64,000 nt of DNA from Sinohyriopsis cumingii (taxonomy: Eukaryota; Mollusca; Bivalvia; Unionida; Unionidae), in contig JAPYKE020000279.1 in assembly GCA_028554795.2 (NCBI GenBank), positions 434,001 through 498,000 of the forward strand, given 5' to 3'. The notes below the pieces were generated by a model that was not told where the DNA came from, did no database searches, and worked only from the letters and a program-made list of their open reading frames with translations. Made by a program: the position numbers and the translations under genes. The stretch's first letter is position 1. Each line of letters starts with the position of its first letter. This document shows, piece by piece, positions 46,826-59,797 of this stretch.

Positions 46826-46839
46826 AAGTATAAAAAGGA
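46826..46839. repeat. target-site duplication, 3' side of U4 LINE
   Basis: AAGTATAAAAAGGA, partner at 52574-52587. Confidence 0.9.
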
Positions 46840-47119
46840 TTGATTGATTGATTGATTGTTTGTTTTTTAACGGCGCATCAGCACTGTTAGGCTATTTAGC
46901 GCCAAACAAAGTGTTATTTGTATAATCTTTTAAAACTTATAAAAGGTCCTATATCGACCAGCGATATAAAAGAACAAATGGTTGAAATTAAAAACGGTAA
47001 GATGGTAACGGTGCAAAATAAAGCTTCCCGATCAACGGGAAATGTAAAAAAGATGAATAAGTATTAAAATGGGACGGTATATATATTGCATAAAACTGCA
47101 CAAGGTGATAGCATAAAAG

Positions 47120-47995
47120 TCAGAGTTTAGAGTAAATATTTACGGCTTTCAGGAACTCTATAATACGAGTGATGTTTACAGTATCAAAAAGTTCTTTCAT
47201 GCCATGCACTTTGTAATAACGATCGCGCGTAGGTTGTAGGTCAAAGCACTCTATCATAAAGTGCTTGACAGTGAATGGTTCATTGCAAGAAACGCACTCT
47301 GGTGGGTCTTCACCTTTTAGTATGTGGGTGTGGGTGATATAAGTATGACCAATTCGGATTCTTGCTATGACTATCTCCTCCCTACGAATGGTTCTGTAGG
47401 AAGGAGTCCATTCTCCTAGAGTTGGCTTGATTGCATGAAGTTTGTTATTCACGGCATCATTCCATGATGCCTGCCACTTCTGACGAAAGAACTTTCTGAT
47501 ACAAGGTTTAAAATCAGTATATGGTATTTTAAAATCAGATGGTTCTTGAGTAAGGGCCATTTTAGCAGCGCGATCTGCTTTTTCGTTACCTTTAATGCCA
47601 ATGTGGCTAGGTAACCAACAGTATATTATATTGTGGGAGACACTCAGCTCGGCATCTTTGAAGAGTATGTTTTTTAATAATGGGTTCTCCAGTTTTCTAT
47701 TGTGTAGTGACTGGAGTCCTGATAGCGAGTCGGAGAATATGATACTGTTTAAAATATGTTTCTTTTCTATATGTTGCAGAGCAAGGTCTATTGCTCTGAT
47801 TTCGGCTGTAAAAATTGATGCTCCATTTGGTAAACGAACTTGCGTTGTATGATTTCCACAAACAAAGGCTGCAGCAACCTTTTCCTCATCCTTTGATCCT
47901 TCAGTGTAAATTCTGGTGTAGTTTTTAAATTCGGTGAGGAGTTCATCGTAAGAGTTGTGGAAGATAGAAGGGTTTGTTTCGGATTTTTTTTCCAT
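47120..47995 (-). pseudogene. LINE ORF2 RNase H and CCHC (U4)
   Basis: Identical in translation to U1 (HTYITH, Glu at the first catalytic site). Confidence 0.88.
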
Positions 47996-49466
47996 CGTGT
48001 AGCGTAAAACGTACTTTTGGTTGTTTAATTAGCCAGGGTGGTGTTTCGGAGATGGATGTTTTTTGAATTTTAGAAAGATCTATATTTGTAGTGTCAAGGC
48101 TGGATGATATTCTAATGCCAAAGGAAGGTATGGCGTTTGGTTTATTTTCGTATAAAGTTTTGTATTTGGGTTGAAAAACAGCCGAGAAAGCAGGATTCAG
48201 AGGGTTTGATTTTAATTTGAGAGCATACTGTGCGGAAAGCATTTCTCTACGATGCGATAACGGTGGTTCATTCGCCTCAGCTAGAAGGCTTTCACACGGG
48301 GATGTTTTAAATGCTCCCAGAGCCAGTCTTATTCCCTGATGATGAATTGGATCAAGCATTTTAAGATACGATTTTCTGGCTGAACCATACACAACGCAAC
48401 CATAGTCCAGTTTGGAGCGAATAAACGTTCTGTATAAATTTAGGATGACTTTTCTATCAGCACCCCAGTCAGTGTGCGCTACTACTTTAAGTAGGTTAAG
48501 TGCTTTTAAGCATTTAGCTTTTAAGTTCTTTAGGTGTGGAATAAAGGTCAGTTTTCTGTCAAAGATTATACCTAATAATTTGGTTTCCTCAACAACTGGA
48601 ATAGGTGTTCCATCCAGCGTGAGGTTCGGTTCATCGTGATGTTTTCGTAACTGACAGAAATGCATGCATACCGTTTTTAATTTCGAGAATTTGAAACCGT
48701 TTGCATTGGCCCAATTTTGAATTTTGTTTATATTTTGCTGCAGTTGTCTTTCAATTGTATGCATGTGCTTTGACCGATAACATATTAGAAAATCATCAAC
48801 GTATAAAGAGCAATCCACACCAGGAGTCAAACACTTGGTGATGCTATTAATTTTGATGTTAAAGAGCGTCACAGATAAAATACTGCCCTGGGGCACACCC
48901 ATCTCTTGCTCGTGCAGATCGGAGAGGGTAGAGCCCACTCGTACTTTGAATTCTCTGTCTGAGAGGAAGTTGGATATGAAAGAGGGCAGACGGCCTTTTC
49001 GACCTAGATCGTTCAGGTCATTTAGTATCCCGTACTTCCATGTCGTGTCATAGGCCTTTTCTAAATCAAAGAAAACCGCTACTAAATGTTCTTTCTTAAT
49101 AAATGCATCGCGAAATGTTTCCAGTCTAACCAGATGATCATTGGTGCTCCGGCCATATCGAAAGCCACTTTGGAAAGGAGATATTAAATTGTTAGTTTCC
49201 AAATACCAGACAAGCCGAGAATTGATCATTCGTTCCATTGTTTTGCACACACAGCTTGTGAGTGCAATTGGTCGATAGCTGTTGGGGTCTTCGCTATCTT
49301 TACCGGGTTTGGGGACTGGTATTACAGTTGCTTCTTTCCAGATTTTTGGTACATTACCAGTAATCCATAAATCATTGAAGAGTTTCAAAAGAGATGTTAA
49401 AGATGATTCTGGAAGGTGTTTCAAAAACTGGTAATGTATTTCGTCAGGCCCAAGCGGAAGTATCAT
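47943..49466 (-). pseudogene. LINE ORF2 reverse transcriptase (U4)
   Basis: 507 codons, identical in translation to U1, lacking the Ile codon. YVDD at 222-225. Confidence 0.9.
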
Positions 49467-49926
49467 GGGCCTTATCTAAAGCCTCGCTAAGCTCCGATAG
49501 TGAGAACAATTGATTATAACTTTCCGAGTTGTTGGATGTGAATTTTAAACGTGACTTTTCTTTTTGAGTTTTAAGTTTTCGGAAGGCTTCTGAATAATTA
49601 GATGATGAGGAATTTTTCGAGAAACTGTCAGCAAGAATATTTGCAATGTCACGTTTTGAACTAAAGTTATTATTGTTCAGTGTCAGATGTCGGAGAGGGT
49701 TTTGTTTTCTCTTTCCGTTTATTTTGCGTATAGTGTCCCAAACTTTCTTAACAGAGGAACGAGAGTTTAAAGAAGAAACATATTTCTTCCATGATGCTCT
49801 TTTACTTTCTTTGATTGTGCGGCGAGCTTTGGCCCGGACAATGCGATATATATTTAAGTTTTCGGGCGTCGGGTGATTATTGAATTTTTTTAATGCTTCT
49901 CGGCGTTGCAGTATGGCTTCCTTACA
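49444..49926 (-). pseudogene. LINE ORF2 linker (U4)
   Basis: 161-codon linker frame, A7 run intact as in U1. Confidence 0.65.
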
Positions 49927-50800
49927 ATTCCTTAGTGAGCCAAGGTTTTAGGGTTCTTATACAGTTTGTTGAGGACTTGGGGATAGATTCTTCTGCAATG
50001 GCGGTTAAAATAGATGTAAAATGCTGAATGGGATCGTTAACATTGAAAACTGTATCCTCATTCAGCCTAGTTTTACAGAGTGTTTCGAACTTGGCCCAGT
50101 CGGCCTTCTTTAAATTCCATTGTGGAATTACTTCATCAATTGTAGAGTTATGATTTACAAGGGAGATTGGGAAGTGATCGCTGCTGTGAAGGTCATCAGC
50201 GACCTTCCATTCATAGTCCAAAAGCAGCGAAGGAGAACAAATTGTCAAATCGATGCATGTGTATGTACCCGTGCCTGGGTGTAAATATGTAGGTGTTTTG
50301 GTATTATATAGACACAGATCGTGTCTAGAAATAAGGTCTTCAACTTTGTGAGCTCTGTCACTTATATGATTCGATCCCCATAAAATGTTATGGGCATTAA
50401 AATCCCCGAGTAAAACAAATGGCGCGGGAAGCTGTTGAACAAGGTCGTCTAATTCGTTTGGTACTAGGTTAGTGTTTGGTGGTAAGTAAATAGAGCAAAA
50501 TGTAATCACTCGATGTAGAGTGACGCTTACAGCAATGGCTTGTAAATTGGTATTTAAATGAATGAAGCTATGAGGAGCTCTGTTGTTCACAATAACAGAA
50601 ACTCCTCCTGATGCCCTATCAACATTTGGAGAGCAGGTGTTAAACAGGGAGTAGTTTTTAAATGTGATATTGTCCGTATCTTTCAAGAATGTTTCTTGAA
50701 GGCATAGTACCGCAGGATCATGTTCGTTTAAAAGCAGGAGAATATCATTGTAATTTGCTTTAAGTCCTCGACAATTCCATTGTATGATAGTGTTTTTCAT
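49922..50800 (-). pseudogene. LINE ORF2 APE endonuclease (U4)
   Basis: 292 codons, identical in translation to U1. Confidence 0.9.
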
Positions 50801-50862
50801 TATAAATTTAAATGAAAGATTGTGGAGCTAGGTTAGACCTTTCGCAGAGGGAATTTGTCTTG

Positions 50863-52032
50863 TTATTTCTCTGGAGGAAGTACGGGGGTGAATTTTTTGT
50901 TTGTAGGTCTGGAGTTCCCTTGAGCGCATGGAGCAGATTCTTCTGCATCCATGCTCTCAATGTCTCCAAACCTGTTATAAAGTTTGATGGGGTCATCTGA
51001 CCCCTTTTGTTGCCTGTTTCCATGAGATTTATTTTTGTTTTTTGGTGATTTAGGTTGCTGGGTATTGCTGAATGTAGTTTGTGTAGATGCCGTGTTTCTC
51101 TGTGATTGGTAATGAGGGGTGTTTGAGCTTGGTGTTGAATCGGGTGCTTCTGTTTGTGTTTGAGCGTCCTTCGTTGTTTTAGGATTGCTCTTCACTACAG
51201 TGGAGAAGGATGGGCCAGGATGGGCTGTTTTCGCCTGTACAAGTTTTCTGGCTTCTGGATAGGGAATATTATTTGTGTATTTTACCCTCTGAATTTCCTT
51301 CTCCTGTTTCCAGGTATCGCAATCCTTGGAATTTGCGTGGTGCTCTTTTCCACAGTTGACACAATGCGGAGTTGCTCTACAGTCAGCTTCCTGATGAGAA
51401 TTTTCTCCGCATCGGCCACATATTTGGGTTTTAGAACAGCGGTCTTCGTGATGGCCGTATTTTTGACACTTATAACATCGAAGGGGGTTTGGAATGTAGA
51501 TGTCAACCTTCACTTGCAAGAAGCCAACTTTGACCACTTTGGGTACAGTTGGCTTGTTGAAGTTGAGTACAATGGTGTTGGTGTCCTGCAGGTTATTATT
51601 ACGTTTGATACGTATTCGACGGACTGCAGTGACACCTTCACTTTTCATTCCTTCAATGATATCTGCGTCGGTGACTCCAGCCAAGTCACGACAGCGAATC
51701 ACGCCTTTGGACGTATTGAGTGTGGTGTGAGCGAATGAGGTCACTGGAATATCGAAGAAAGTTTTTATCTTCTTGATATTGTCTGTCTGACCTCGTCGCT
51801 CACATTCCACGAGAAGGCAACCCGATTTCATTTTTTTGACACTCTTTGGCGTACCAGTCAAACCTGTAATTGTTTTCTCGATCACAAACGGAGAGAGTGA
51901 AGCAAGGGATTTTGCGGCATCTTTAGATTGTATTACCATGAAGCGTGGAAATGAGTCCACACTACATGGTTCGTCGTCCGAGTCAGATAAAGTTTTCGTA
52001 CGTTTATTTTGAATTTTTTTGGAAATATCCAT
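50863..52032 (-). CDS. LINE ORF1 nucleic-acid-binding protein (U4), intact frame
   Basis: 389 residues, identical to the U1 protein at 9500-10669, with three CCHC knuckles and the LYNRFGDIESMD motif. Confidence 0.88.
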   Translation of the reverse strand: MDISKKIQNKRTKTLSDSDDEPCSVDSFPRFMVIQSKDAAKSLASLSPFVIEKTITGLTGTPKSVKKMKSGCLLVECERRGQTDNIKKIKTFFDIPVTSFAHTTLNTSKGVIRCRDLAGVTDADIIEGMKSEGVTAVRRIRIKRNNNLQDTNTIVLNFNKPTVPKVVKVGFLQVKVDIYIPNPLRCYKCQKYGHHEDRCSKTQICGRCGENSHQEADCRATPHCVNCGKEHHANSKDCDTWKQEKEIQRVKYTNNIPYPEARKLVQAKTAHPGPSFSTVVKSNPKTTKDAQTQTEAPDSTPSSNTPHYQSQRNTASTQTTFSNTQQPKSPKNKNKSHGNRQQKGSDDPIKLYNRFGDIESMDAEESAPCAQGNSRPTNKKFTPVLPPEK

Positions 52033-52573
52033 TTTGGCTAGATTAAAAATTCAGCACCCGTGCTCCCCACCCACCAAGGAGCCCAACAAGGGGACACTTT
52101 TCAAGTGTCAGGGATACACAGATGCTATACTCAGTTGATAAAATTACCTTTGATTGACCTTGAAGTCGCCAATTTCTAAGGTCGGTAAAATTACCCCCGG
52201 ATTGACCCGTTAAGCCACCGCCTTCTAGAAAGTCTTCTAAGACTTGGAAAAGGGAAAGATAAAGGACTAGAATACAGGGGCAACGGTGGTATCAAGAGAG
52301 ATACTAGGAGAAAGATAAAGGAGGTGAGAGAGTAAATAAAGACTTCCTAGGGCTCGGCGTGACCAGCCGATTTGTCGGAACCGGGCCCATCCCGACCACC
52401 CGTCTAAGAGAAGTAGAGGCCAAAGTAGTGTATTGCAGGGAAAGCCTCTGCTCAACTACCAGGATCCTTTCCTCCCCCGACACGGGACGCAACCCACGGT
52501 AAACAGGTTGCCTCTACTTAGTCGCCTTTTACGACACGTAGCGAGGCACGTCGGGCCAATTCTACAACCCCGG
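52033..52573 (-). promoter_or_regulatory. LINE 5' UTR (U4)
   Basis: Twin of 10670-11210. Confidence 0.55.
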
Positions 52574-52587
52574 AAGTATAAAAAGGA
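52574..52587. repeat. target-site duplication, 5' side of U4 LINE
   Basis: AAGTATAAAAAGGA, partner of 46826-46839. Confidence 0.9.
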
Positions 52588-52643
52588 AGTGTCAAACTCT
52601 GCAAGTTATCATCAATAGTATAGCAAGCCTGTCCATCTCTCAG

Positions 52644-53033
52644 ATGCTTTCCACAAACCACACCACAGAAAGATTGTAAAACCGATCGTTCCAGAATCAG
52701 CCAGTGGTTATTATGAAACATCACAGATGAGAGCAGACCTGCTGAGGTATTGTGATTTGGCCATTAGATCGAACACGTTTGCTGGGAAAGGGTTAAAATA
52801 TCTTGACGGACCTATTGTCAAGGCTTTAGCTGCAGTAGAATTTGTGTACTCTGACGAAGTCGACAGAGTAAAGCTTGAAAAAAATCGAAATCTGTGAATG
52901 GTTAAATAAATATTCAGCCTACGTTGAATATGTCAGATGGTTCCCTTGCTGTCACTTCATTCAAAGGGTGTTGGAACTCTATTCATCACCATGGACACAT
53001 TCAGAGTGTACCTTTTCATCAGAGAGAATGCAG
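52644..53033 (+). pseudogene. long candidate host exon X6 (U4), frameshifted
   Basis: Twin of 11281-11670, with the same acceptor and the same seven-A run. Identity with U1 means either an old shared mutation or a systematic homopolymer error. Confidence 0.5.
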
Positions 53034-53034
53034 T

Positions 53035-53036
<2 letters not shown>

Positions 53037-53079
<43 letters not shown>

Positions 53080-53414
53080 TAGAACTTTGTATAGCGCCTC
53101 ATCTTTAGAAGCTCTAAGCGCTTTACAATATTAGACAATACCTATAAGATAAAAAAAACATATAATGAAATGATTACAAAAACAAACACCATGAAATTAG
53201 AAAACATAAAAAACATGATGAAAATATTTAAGGTAGGAAACATTATTAGGCTTTAAGTTTGTTCTTGCAGTCGAAATAAGTGAGTTTTGAGAGCACTCTT
53301 GAATGGGATCACTGTGTCTTTGTGTCTAAGTTCAGTGGGCAATTCATTCGACGTTGCGTGGCCCTGGTATGCAAAAGAACGCTGTCCATATGTCTTTGTT
53401 TTCAAAGTGGGAAT
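53037..53414 (-). mobile_element. CR1/L2-like LINE 3' end (U4)
   Basis: Twin of 11674-12051, without the 150-bp duplication. Confidence 0.7.
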
Positions 53415-53932
53415 AATGAGTATAAATTATTTAGTTATACATATTTTGTAAGGATCAAATAGACCGCACACAACAACTCCTTCGTAAATGGGTTAGAATT
53501 CTCGACCACCGGCATCTAGGTAGAATAAGAGATTTGATTATTGTGACAGTGGGCAAAAATATATAAAGTATGCTAAATAATGTACTGAGAGAATTTCCTT
53601 CTATTGAGTGTTGTTCACGTTAACGCCGTTATCGATCGATACACTGATTTTGATTTTGGTATTATTTATATTTTTCTGTGCATATAGCCATATAAAAATT
53701 CGTTACATGTGAAAAGTGATGATATTTAGTGCGTGTAGACAATTTTGAATGATATGAAAGTCCAAGAGATGGAAGCTTACTAAAACAAGGTTAAGTAGAT
53801 TGAGTTTATGACATGAATCGTTTCTCATTTAGTTGCATCTCAGTTAGTGATAACGAATATCTTAAGCTGACTATAGTCGTATGACATGAACTGACTGGAC
53901 ATTCCTTTCCACTGCCATTTTTTTTTCTTCAG

Positions 53933-53974
53933 GTTGAAACAATAGATGCATTAATTGAGAAAAGGAAGGAATGA
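53933..53974 (+). pseudogene. candidate terminal host exon X7 (U4)
   Basis: Same acceptor, 13 codons and TGA as 12570-12611. Confidence 0.35.
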
Positions 53975-54026
53975 TTGTAATTTATAAAAGGAAATATAAA
54001 TGCATTGATTCCGGTTTAATAATAAA

Positions 54027-55146
54027 TTAGTGATGTATATGTTCTTTTAAATGGTAATACAGACAAATGCAGTATAGTTGTTATACAAATAGTAATTAAA
54101 TATATTTAATAGATCAAAAATTCAAAATGAGCATTTCAATATTTCTTATTCCCATACCAAAAAGCGAAATTTTTTAGAATGTTTTTGGAAGTAAGCAAAG
54201 GGCTTCGAATCTCATTGATCAGACAGTATTTGTAGCTAAAAGCAGGTAGAAATTAGACAAATTTTGAACTTTGAAATGTGATGGTATTGGGTCAACAATT
54301 TGGCCTCATTACTATCTCAGTGATTCCTATGTCTTTTTTTTCAATCCACAATGCCTAACAAGAAACTTAGATAACTAGGCGCTGAAATCGGTTTACTCTC
54401 TCTCTCTCTTTCTCCTCCGTGTGCTGAACGCACCCATACCTTCTAAGACTAAAAATTCACTCTAGCTTTGAGTTATTGTACAGTTCCTTTGTATATGGCG
54501 CTTCGAACTGTTCTTAGATATCAAACAAATACTTACAAAATTACCCGTGTGAAATATAAAATAACCGCATTGTTGACGGATAAATTTAAGAGGACAAGCG
54601 GAATACCATTGATGCACCTTCTGCTGTTAATCCATTTTTGTTCATCGTATTTCGTCATTACTGCCATTCATAAGTTGCATACATTTGGTCCATTATATCA
54701 ATCAATAGTCAGATCTTTCATACTAAGCAAAAAAGTAGGATATGTTTCCAGAGTAACGTCGAAAATTAGCACTGTCTGAATCAACATGCAAAACAAGCCG
54801 CAATCAAGTTGAAATATGAATCAAAGGCTTTTTATGGTACAGTTTAATAAGGACATTTCTTAATTTTCGCCAACCCAAAAGTGTGCCGCACTAAGTTTTC
54901 AACGTTATAGTACATCATAAATATAGTGAATATTTACGAGAATTTGAAGTAGTTAGTTTTAAGTTAGACATACTGATACATATTGGAGTAGTAGCACTCT
55001 GGCGACAACAATGACGCTCGGGCGACAATGGGAACTAACATTACGCCTCTAGTTTGAAAACTAACACTCCCTCGTCAATTTAACATGAACCATATGTTTA
55101 ACATTAGTATGACATTCTGACCTCAAGGGAAAGGATAATGTTGAAC
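54027..55146. other. 3' spacer of U4
   Basis: No gene recognised. Confidence 0.5.
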
Positions 55147-56063
55147 ATGTCCATGTGTTAAATGAGCATCAGTATTTACAAAGGGGAAATGCAATGTTCA
55201 AACCACGTCTACTAACCAACGCAAACTTTTGACTGAGCAACATACATTCATCTTCTGAGTCACACCAACATTTACTAACCATCACGCCGCTTAAACTCAC
55301 CAGCACCTAATCTCCACTTGAACAACACATACTCACGAACATGCCGTTTTGGTTGCCCAAACCCAAACTTATTAATAAACGACAAAGCAATGGGATGCTA
55401 ACACATACACACAACCATCCATGAAAGGGTAGAAATGATCATGCACACACATCAACAGAAGCAGCCATGAATAGCAGTACTGCTCATATACTGTATATAG
55501 AAACATATTTAATTACTATCGTACATCTAGTGAAAGGAAAGAAATATGTAGGAGTGCTTTCATATATATACAAAGTTACTAATATATCTCTAAAGGGTAA
55601 GATTATCCATTCACTATGCACACAAACTTGCTACCACACTAAAGGCAACGGGCACTCATACACAAAACACATATAGTTATATCCTGATTTGAGTGGGACG
55701 TCGTTTAGGCCACCAAGTTAATAGTAATTCCTACGCATTATTTGTCCTACATAAAACCCACCTTAGATAAGAAAAGAACATATTTAGAAGGAACTGACAT
55801 GGCCGTTCTGAAGTATTGGTTGCATCAAAATCAATGAAAGATATCCAGTATTCGACAGCAGTGTCTTGGTATTTAATCGGAACTATACAGTATTGTGCTG
55901 ACATGCTATTACACCGAATGCATACAGACATACATAATGATTGTAGAGAATTATGTCACCAACAGAAAACGTAGTACTTAAACAAATGACCCCAAACTTA
56001 GATAATCTGATTGTAAGAGGTAATTCTGGAGTTGTTTAATACATTTCGAGTATCCATAGTCGA
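55147..56063. repeat. S block before U5, no gypsy (917 bp)
   Basis: Empty-site form as at 13786-14702, with the same variant class. Confidence 0.85.
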
Positions 56064-56489
56064 TTAGAGAACAATGATATGTAGAAAATGGCAATTTTCT
56101 TTAGCACAGCATCAACGAATTTTGTAAACATGCCCAAAGATCGGGGCATGCTGATTGGTTTTAGTTTTGCGACTCAACTGCCTGTCCCCATTCTCACTTG
56201 GACAGCAAATAGCTGCTTAATCATCGTACCTCTCCTGCGCTTTTAAAGATACTGTATGAATAGCATGGTGGTATAGTTTATGTGTGCAGTTAGCTTTCAT
56301 GGAAATCGCATGTAAGATACAAATGACGTTTCATACGCAATGCCAGCATCATTGGTAACAAAGTTGTAATAAAAACATAGCCATAAAATAAAAGATACAA
56401 GTCCTCTGTCTCCCCAGGATTCTTATGATCGTGGTGAATCATGTGTTACCTCTCTTTCTACATCATTCTCTCTCAATCACTCTCTCACA

Positions 56490-56492
<3 letters not shown>
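56064..56492. other. spacer of U5
   Basis: As 14703-15131, GACAGCAAATAG class. Confidence 0.4.

Positions 56493-56534
<42 letters not shown>
56493..56534. repeat. (CT)n microsatellite of U5, about 42 bp
   Basis: Intermediate length, followed by TTGTCTATC as in U2. Confidence 0.9.
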
Positions 56535-56536
<2 letters not shown>

Positions 56537-56703
56537 TGTCTATCATGGAAATTGGTCCCGAAGCTCGAGATGATTAATGAAAATGAAGATCGTTGCCAAA
56601 CGGTCAGTTTAACTATTTCGATGTCAAACGGCAATCAGTTCCAAAGTAGAACCGTAAGAAAATAATTGTCACAGATAATAAGAACCAACATTTTTTGACA
56701 TTG

Positions 56704-57254
56704 TTGCTAGTTTCATGGCGCATTTGCCTGAATTAAGCTGTCCATTTCTTCTATGATTCATCAGAATTGTCTCGATCCTTGTTATGCTTGCCAATGCGAA
56801 AACTCATTGTCTAGGAGAATGTCCTGCCAACTTATCCTCTGTGTTTTCTTCATGCAGCCAATGTGAAAATAGTTCAGCTTTTTGGCATGACGTCTGTATA
56901 CCATTCAAATTTATCGTGCATACAGCAGGGTCGGCATTACAATAGCTTTGTTGACATTTAGGCTTGTTTGCAGATTGATCCCTATGCGCTCTTCTAATTT
57001 GCTTATAGTCTGCCAAAGACCACATTTACTTGAGCCGTTTCGGTGTTGCTTTCATCATAGATGTGAATTGCACCTGACAGTGTACTGCTGAGTTAGTTGA
57101 ACTTATCCACTACCTCGAGAGTTTAGCCATTTTACTGTGATGGTAGGTTCTACATAAGGCTTTCCTGTTGTAGGTTGGTTTAGCACCAATGTCCTACTTA
57201 TACTGATTGTGAGAGCAACACTGTTTCAAGCTGAAGCGAATTAGTCTATACAAA
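56704..57254 (-). pseudogene. RTE-like RT remnant (U5)
   Basis: Counterpart of 15369-15919 with the U2/U5 marker base. Confidence 0.65.
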
Positions 57255-58921
57255 TATTGGTCCCAAGCCCGAGTCGTTCTGGAGGTTGGCCAGGATTTTT
57301 TTTTAGGGTGGCAAAACTTATCAGAAGGTGGAAATGGAGTCGTGAGACTCAGAAAGAATATATTGTAGGGTCGGGGCCAAAAGAGGTTGGTAACCATTGC
57401 CATACATATTTTTGCATAACAGACACAGATTTGGGATTCAAGAACAGTCACTGTCTTTAACATTTTGCCTTTAGTCTCCTCCAACTGAATGGAATGCCAT
57501 CAATTCGGTACCTGATATCAACCCTTTTGTCACAGCCACGGTAAGCACCAGTAAGCATAACAGCGAACATCATACTGAAGAGGTGCTTCTTTGACTTCTT
57601 TGGCGACTGGATGGTTGTGATACATCATTTTAACTTCCTTCATTTACTGAATATCGCAACTACGAATTTTGTCTGGTTTAGTATCACGGAAATAAATTAA
57701 TTTTCATTGTAATTATTACCACTTTTTCACATTTTAGTAAAGGGCATGACGCAATTATTTGTCCTCCAAAAGATAAATTATGGACTAAAATTATCATCTG
57801 TCTTCACCAAAGGTATATTATTCAGTTCGTACATTAAATAGGGTCTTCTTCTATGTTTATGCTGCAGCTCCTTATCTTATTTGGCTGGATGTTTTCATTT
57901 CTTCTAAAATAAATGACACATGTAAAGCCTTGATGTAGTTTCAAACATTACCCACCAGCCCCACCTCCTTCCTCAAACAGCGTTCAGCTATCGGGTGTAT
58001 TTCATCTGGATGTTGAAGGATGGAACTTTGCTTTTATGACGAGAAACCCTCTTGTTATAAAACTTTCCACCTACGTGTTTTATTAAAACCATTTCTATAT
58101 TTCTTCAGATATCCTACCAAAGTTGTTATAAGCGACAACGACTACTTTCTATCTTTTGTAAGCACCTGTACTGCATGATAATCAGTTTAAATTATCTTCT
58201 TCATACCAAATATTCTATATTGCTCATTTCTTATGAAAGTGGCCTTAAGTTCCAGGATCAGGTCAGTAAACAATATAAAGTAGCCATCTGGGTTGGATTA
58301 GTATCCAAATATAGAAATTTTAGGTCTAAATATTATTTGCATTTTGGTAGATTTAGAACAATATTTAATATAGTACATATACATATTTTAACACAGCCGT
58401 ATAGCAGTGTTGGAGACAAACCAAGATAAGGATACATATTCTCTCTCCAATATTGATGGGATTTGTACCTGCGCACAACGTTATGTGAAGATGCATCATT
58501 CAATCCTTGGCGACTTTAAAATGCCGACTACAAATCTTCAGTAATTCATTGAAGACGGTTTATAACATCATATACTAGAAAAGGGTGCGACGTCCTAATT
58601 ACAATAATGTACATTAAGGCTAACCTCAAGTATAAAAAGGATTGATTGATTGATTGATTGTTTGTTTTTTAACGGCGCATCAGCACTGTTAGGCTATTTA
58701 GCGCCAAACAAAGTGTTATTTGTATAATCTTTTAAAACTTATTAAAGGTCCTATATCGACCAGCGATATAAAAGAACAAATGGTTGAAATTAAAAACGGT
58801 AAGATGGTAACGGTGCAAAATAAAGCTTCCCGATCAACGGGAAATGTAGAAAAGATGAATAAGTATTAAAATGGGACGGTATATATATTGCATAAAACTG
58901 CACAAGGTGATAGCATAAAAG

Positions 58922-59797
58922 TCAGAGTTTAGAGTAAATATTTACGGCTTTCAGGAACTCTATAATACGAGTGATGTTTACAGTATCAAAAAGTTCTTTC
59001 ATGCCATGCACTTTGTAATAACGATCGCGCGTAGGTTGTAGGTCAAAGCACTCTATCATAAAGTGCTTGACAGTGAATGGTTCATTGCAAGAAACGCACT
59101 CTGGTGGGTCTTCACCTTTTAGTATGTGGGTGTGGGTGATAGAAGTATGACCAATTCGGATTCTTGCTATGACTATCTCCTCCCTACGAATGGTTCTGTA
59201 GGAAGGAGTCCATTCTCCTAGAGTTGGCTTGATTGCATGAAGTTTGTTATTCACGGCATCATTCCATGATGCCTGCCACTTCTGACGAAAGAACTTTCTG
59301 ATACAAGGTTTAAAATCAGTATATGGTATTTTAAAATCAGATGGTTCTTGAGTAAGGGCCATTTTAGCAGCGCGATCTGCTTTTTCGTTACCTTTAATGC
59401 CAATGTGGCTAGGTAACCAACAGTATATTATATTGTGGGAGACACTCAGCTCGGCATCTTTGAAGAGTATGTTTTTTAATAATGGGTTCTCCAGTTTTCT
59501 ATTGTGTAGTGACTGGAGTCCTGATAGCGAATCGGAGAATATGATACTGTTTAAAATATGTTTCTTTTCTATATGTTGCAGAGCAAGGTCTATTGCTCTG
59601 ATTTCGGCTGTAAAAATTGATGCTCCATTTGGTAAACGAACTTGCGTTGTATGATTTCCACAAACAAAGGCTGCAGCAACCTTTTCCTCATCCTTTGATC
59701 CTTCAGTGTAAATTCTGGTGTAGTTTTTAAATTCGGTGAGGAGTTCATCGTAAGAGTTGTGGAAGATAGAAGGGTTTGTTTCGGATTTTTTTTCCAT
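58922..59797 (-). pseudogene. LINE ORF2 RNase H and CCHC (U5)
   Basis: Identical in translation to U2. Confidence 0.88.

Larger units (their letters stand above)
46840..52573 (-). mobile_element. full-length Nimb-like LINE (U4)
   Basis: 5734 bp, the twin of 5477-11210 with the same edges, the same three ORF2 frameshifts and the same target-site duplication. Sharing the insertion site proves that it is a duplicate of the U1 locus, not a second insertion. Confidence 0.9.
44793..53974 (+). pseudogene. candidate host gene copy of U4
   Basis: Exon equivalents: X1 44793-44882, X2 45704-45769, X3 45967-46041, X4 46340-46388, X5 46487-46544 (33-bp deletion as in U1), X6 52644-53033 with the same A7 frameshift, X7 53933-53974 with AATAAA at 54021. 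It is the second copy that keeps the whole long exon. The full-length LINE sits in the intron before X6. Confidence 0.3.
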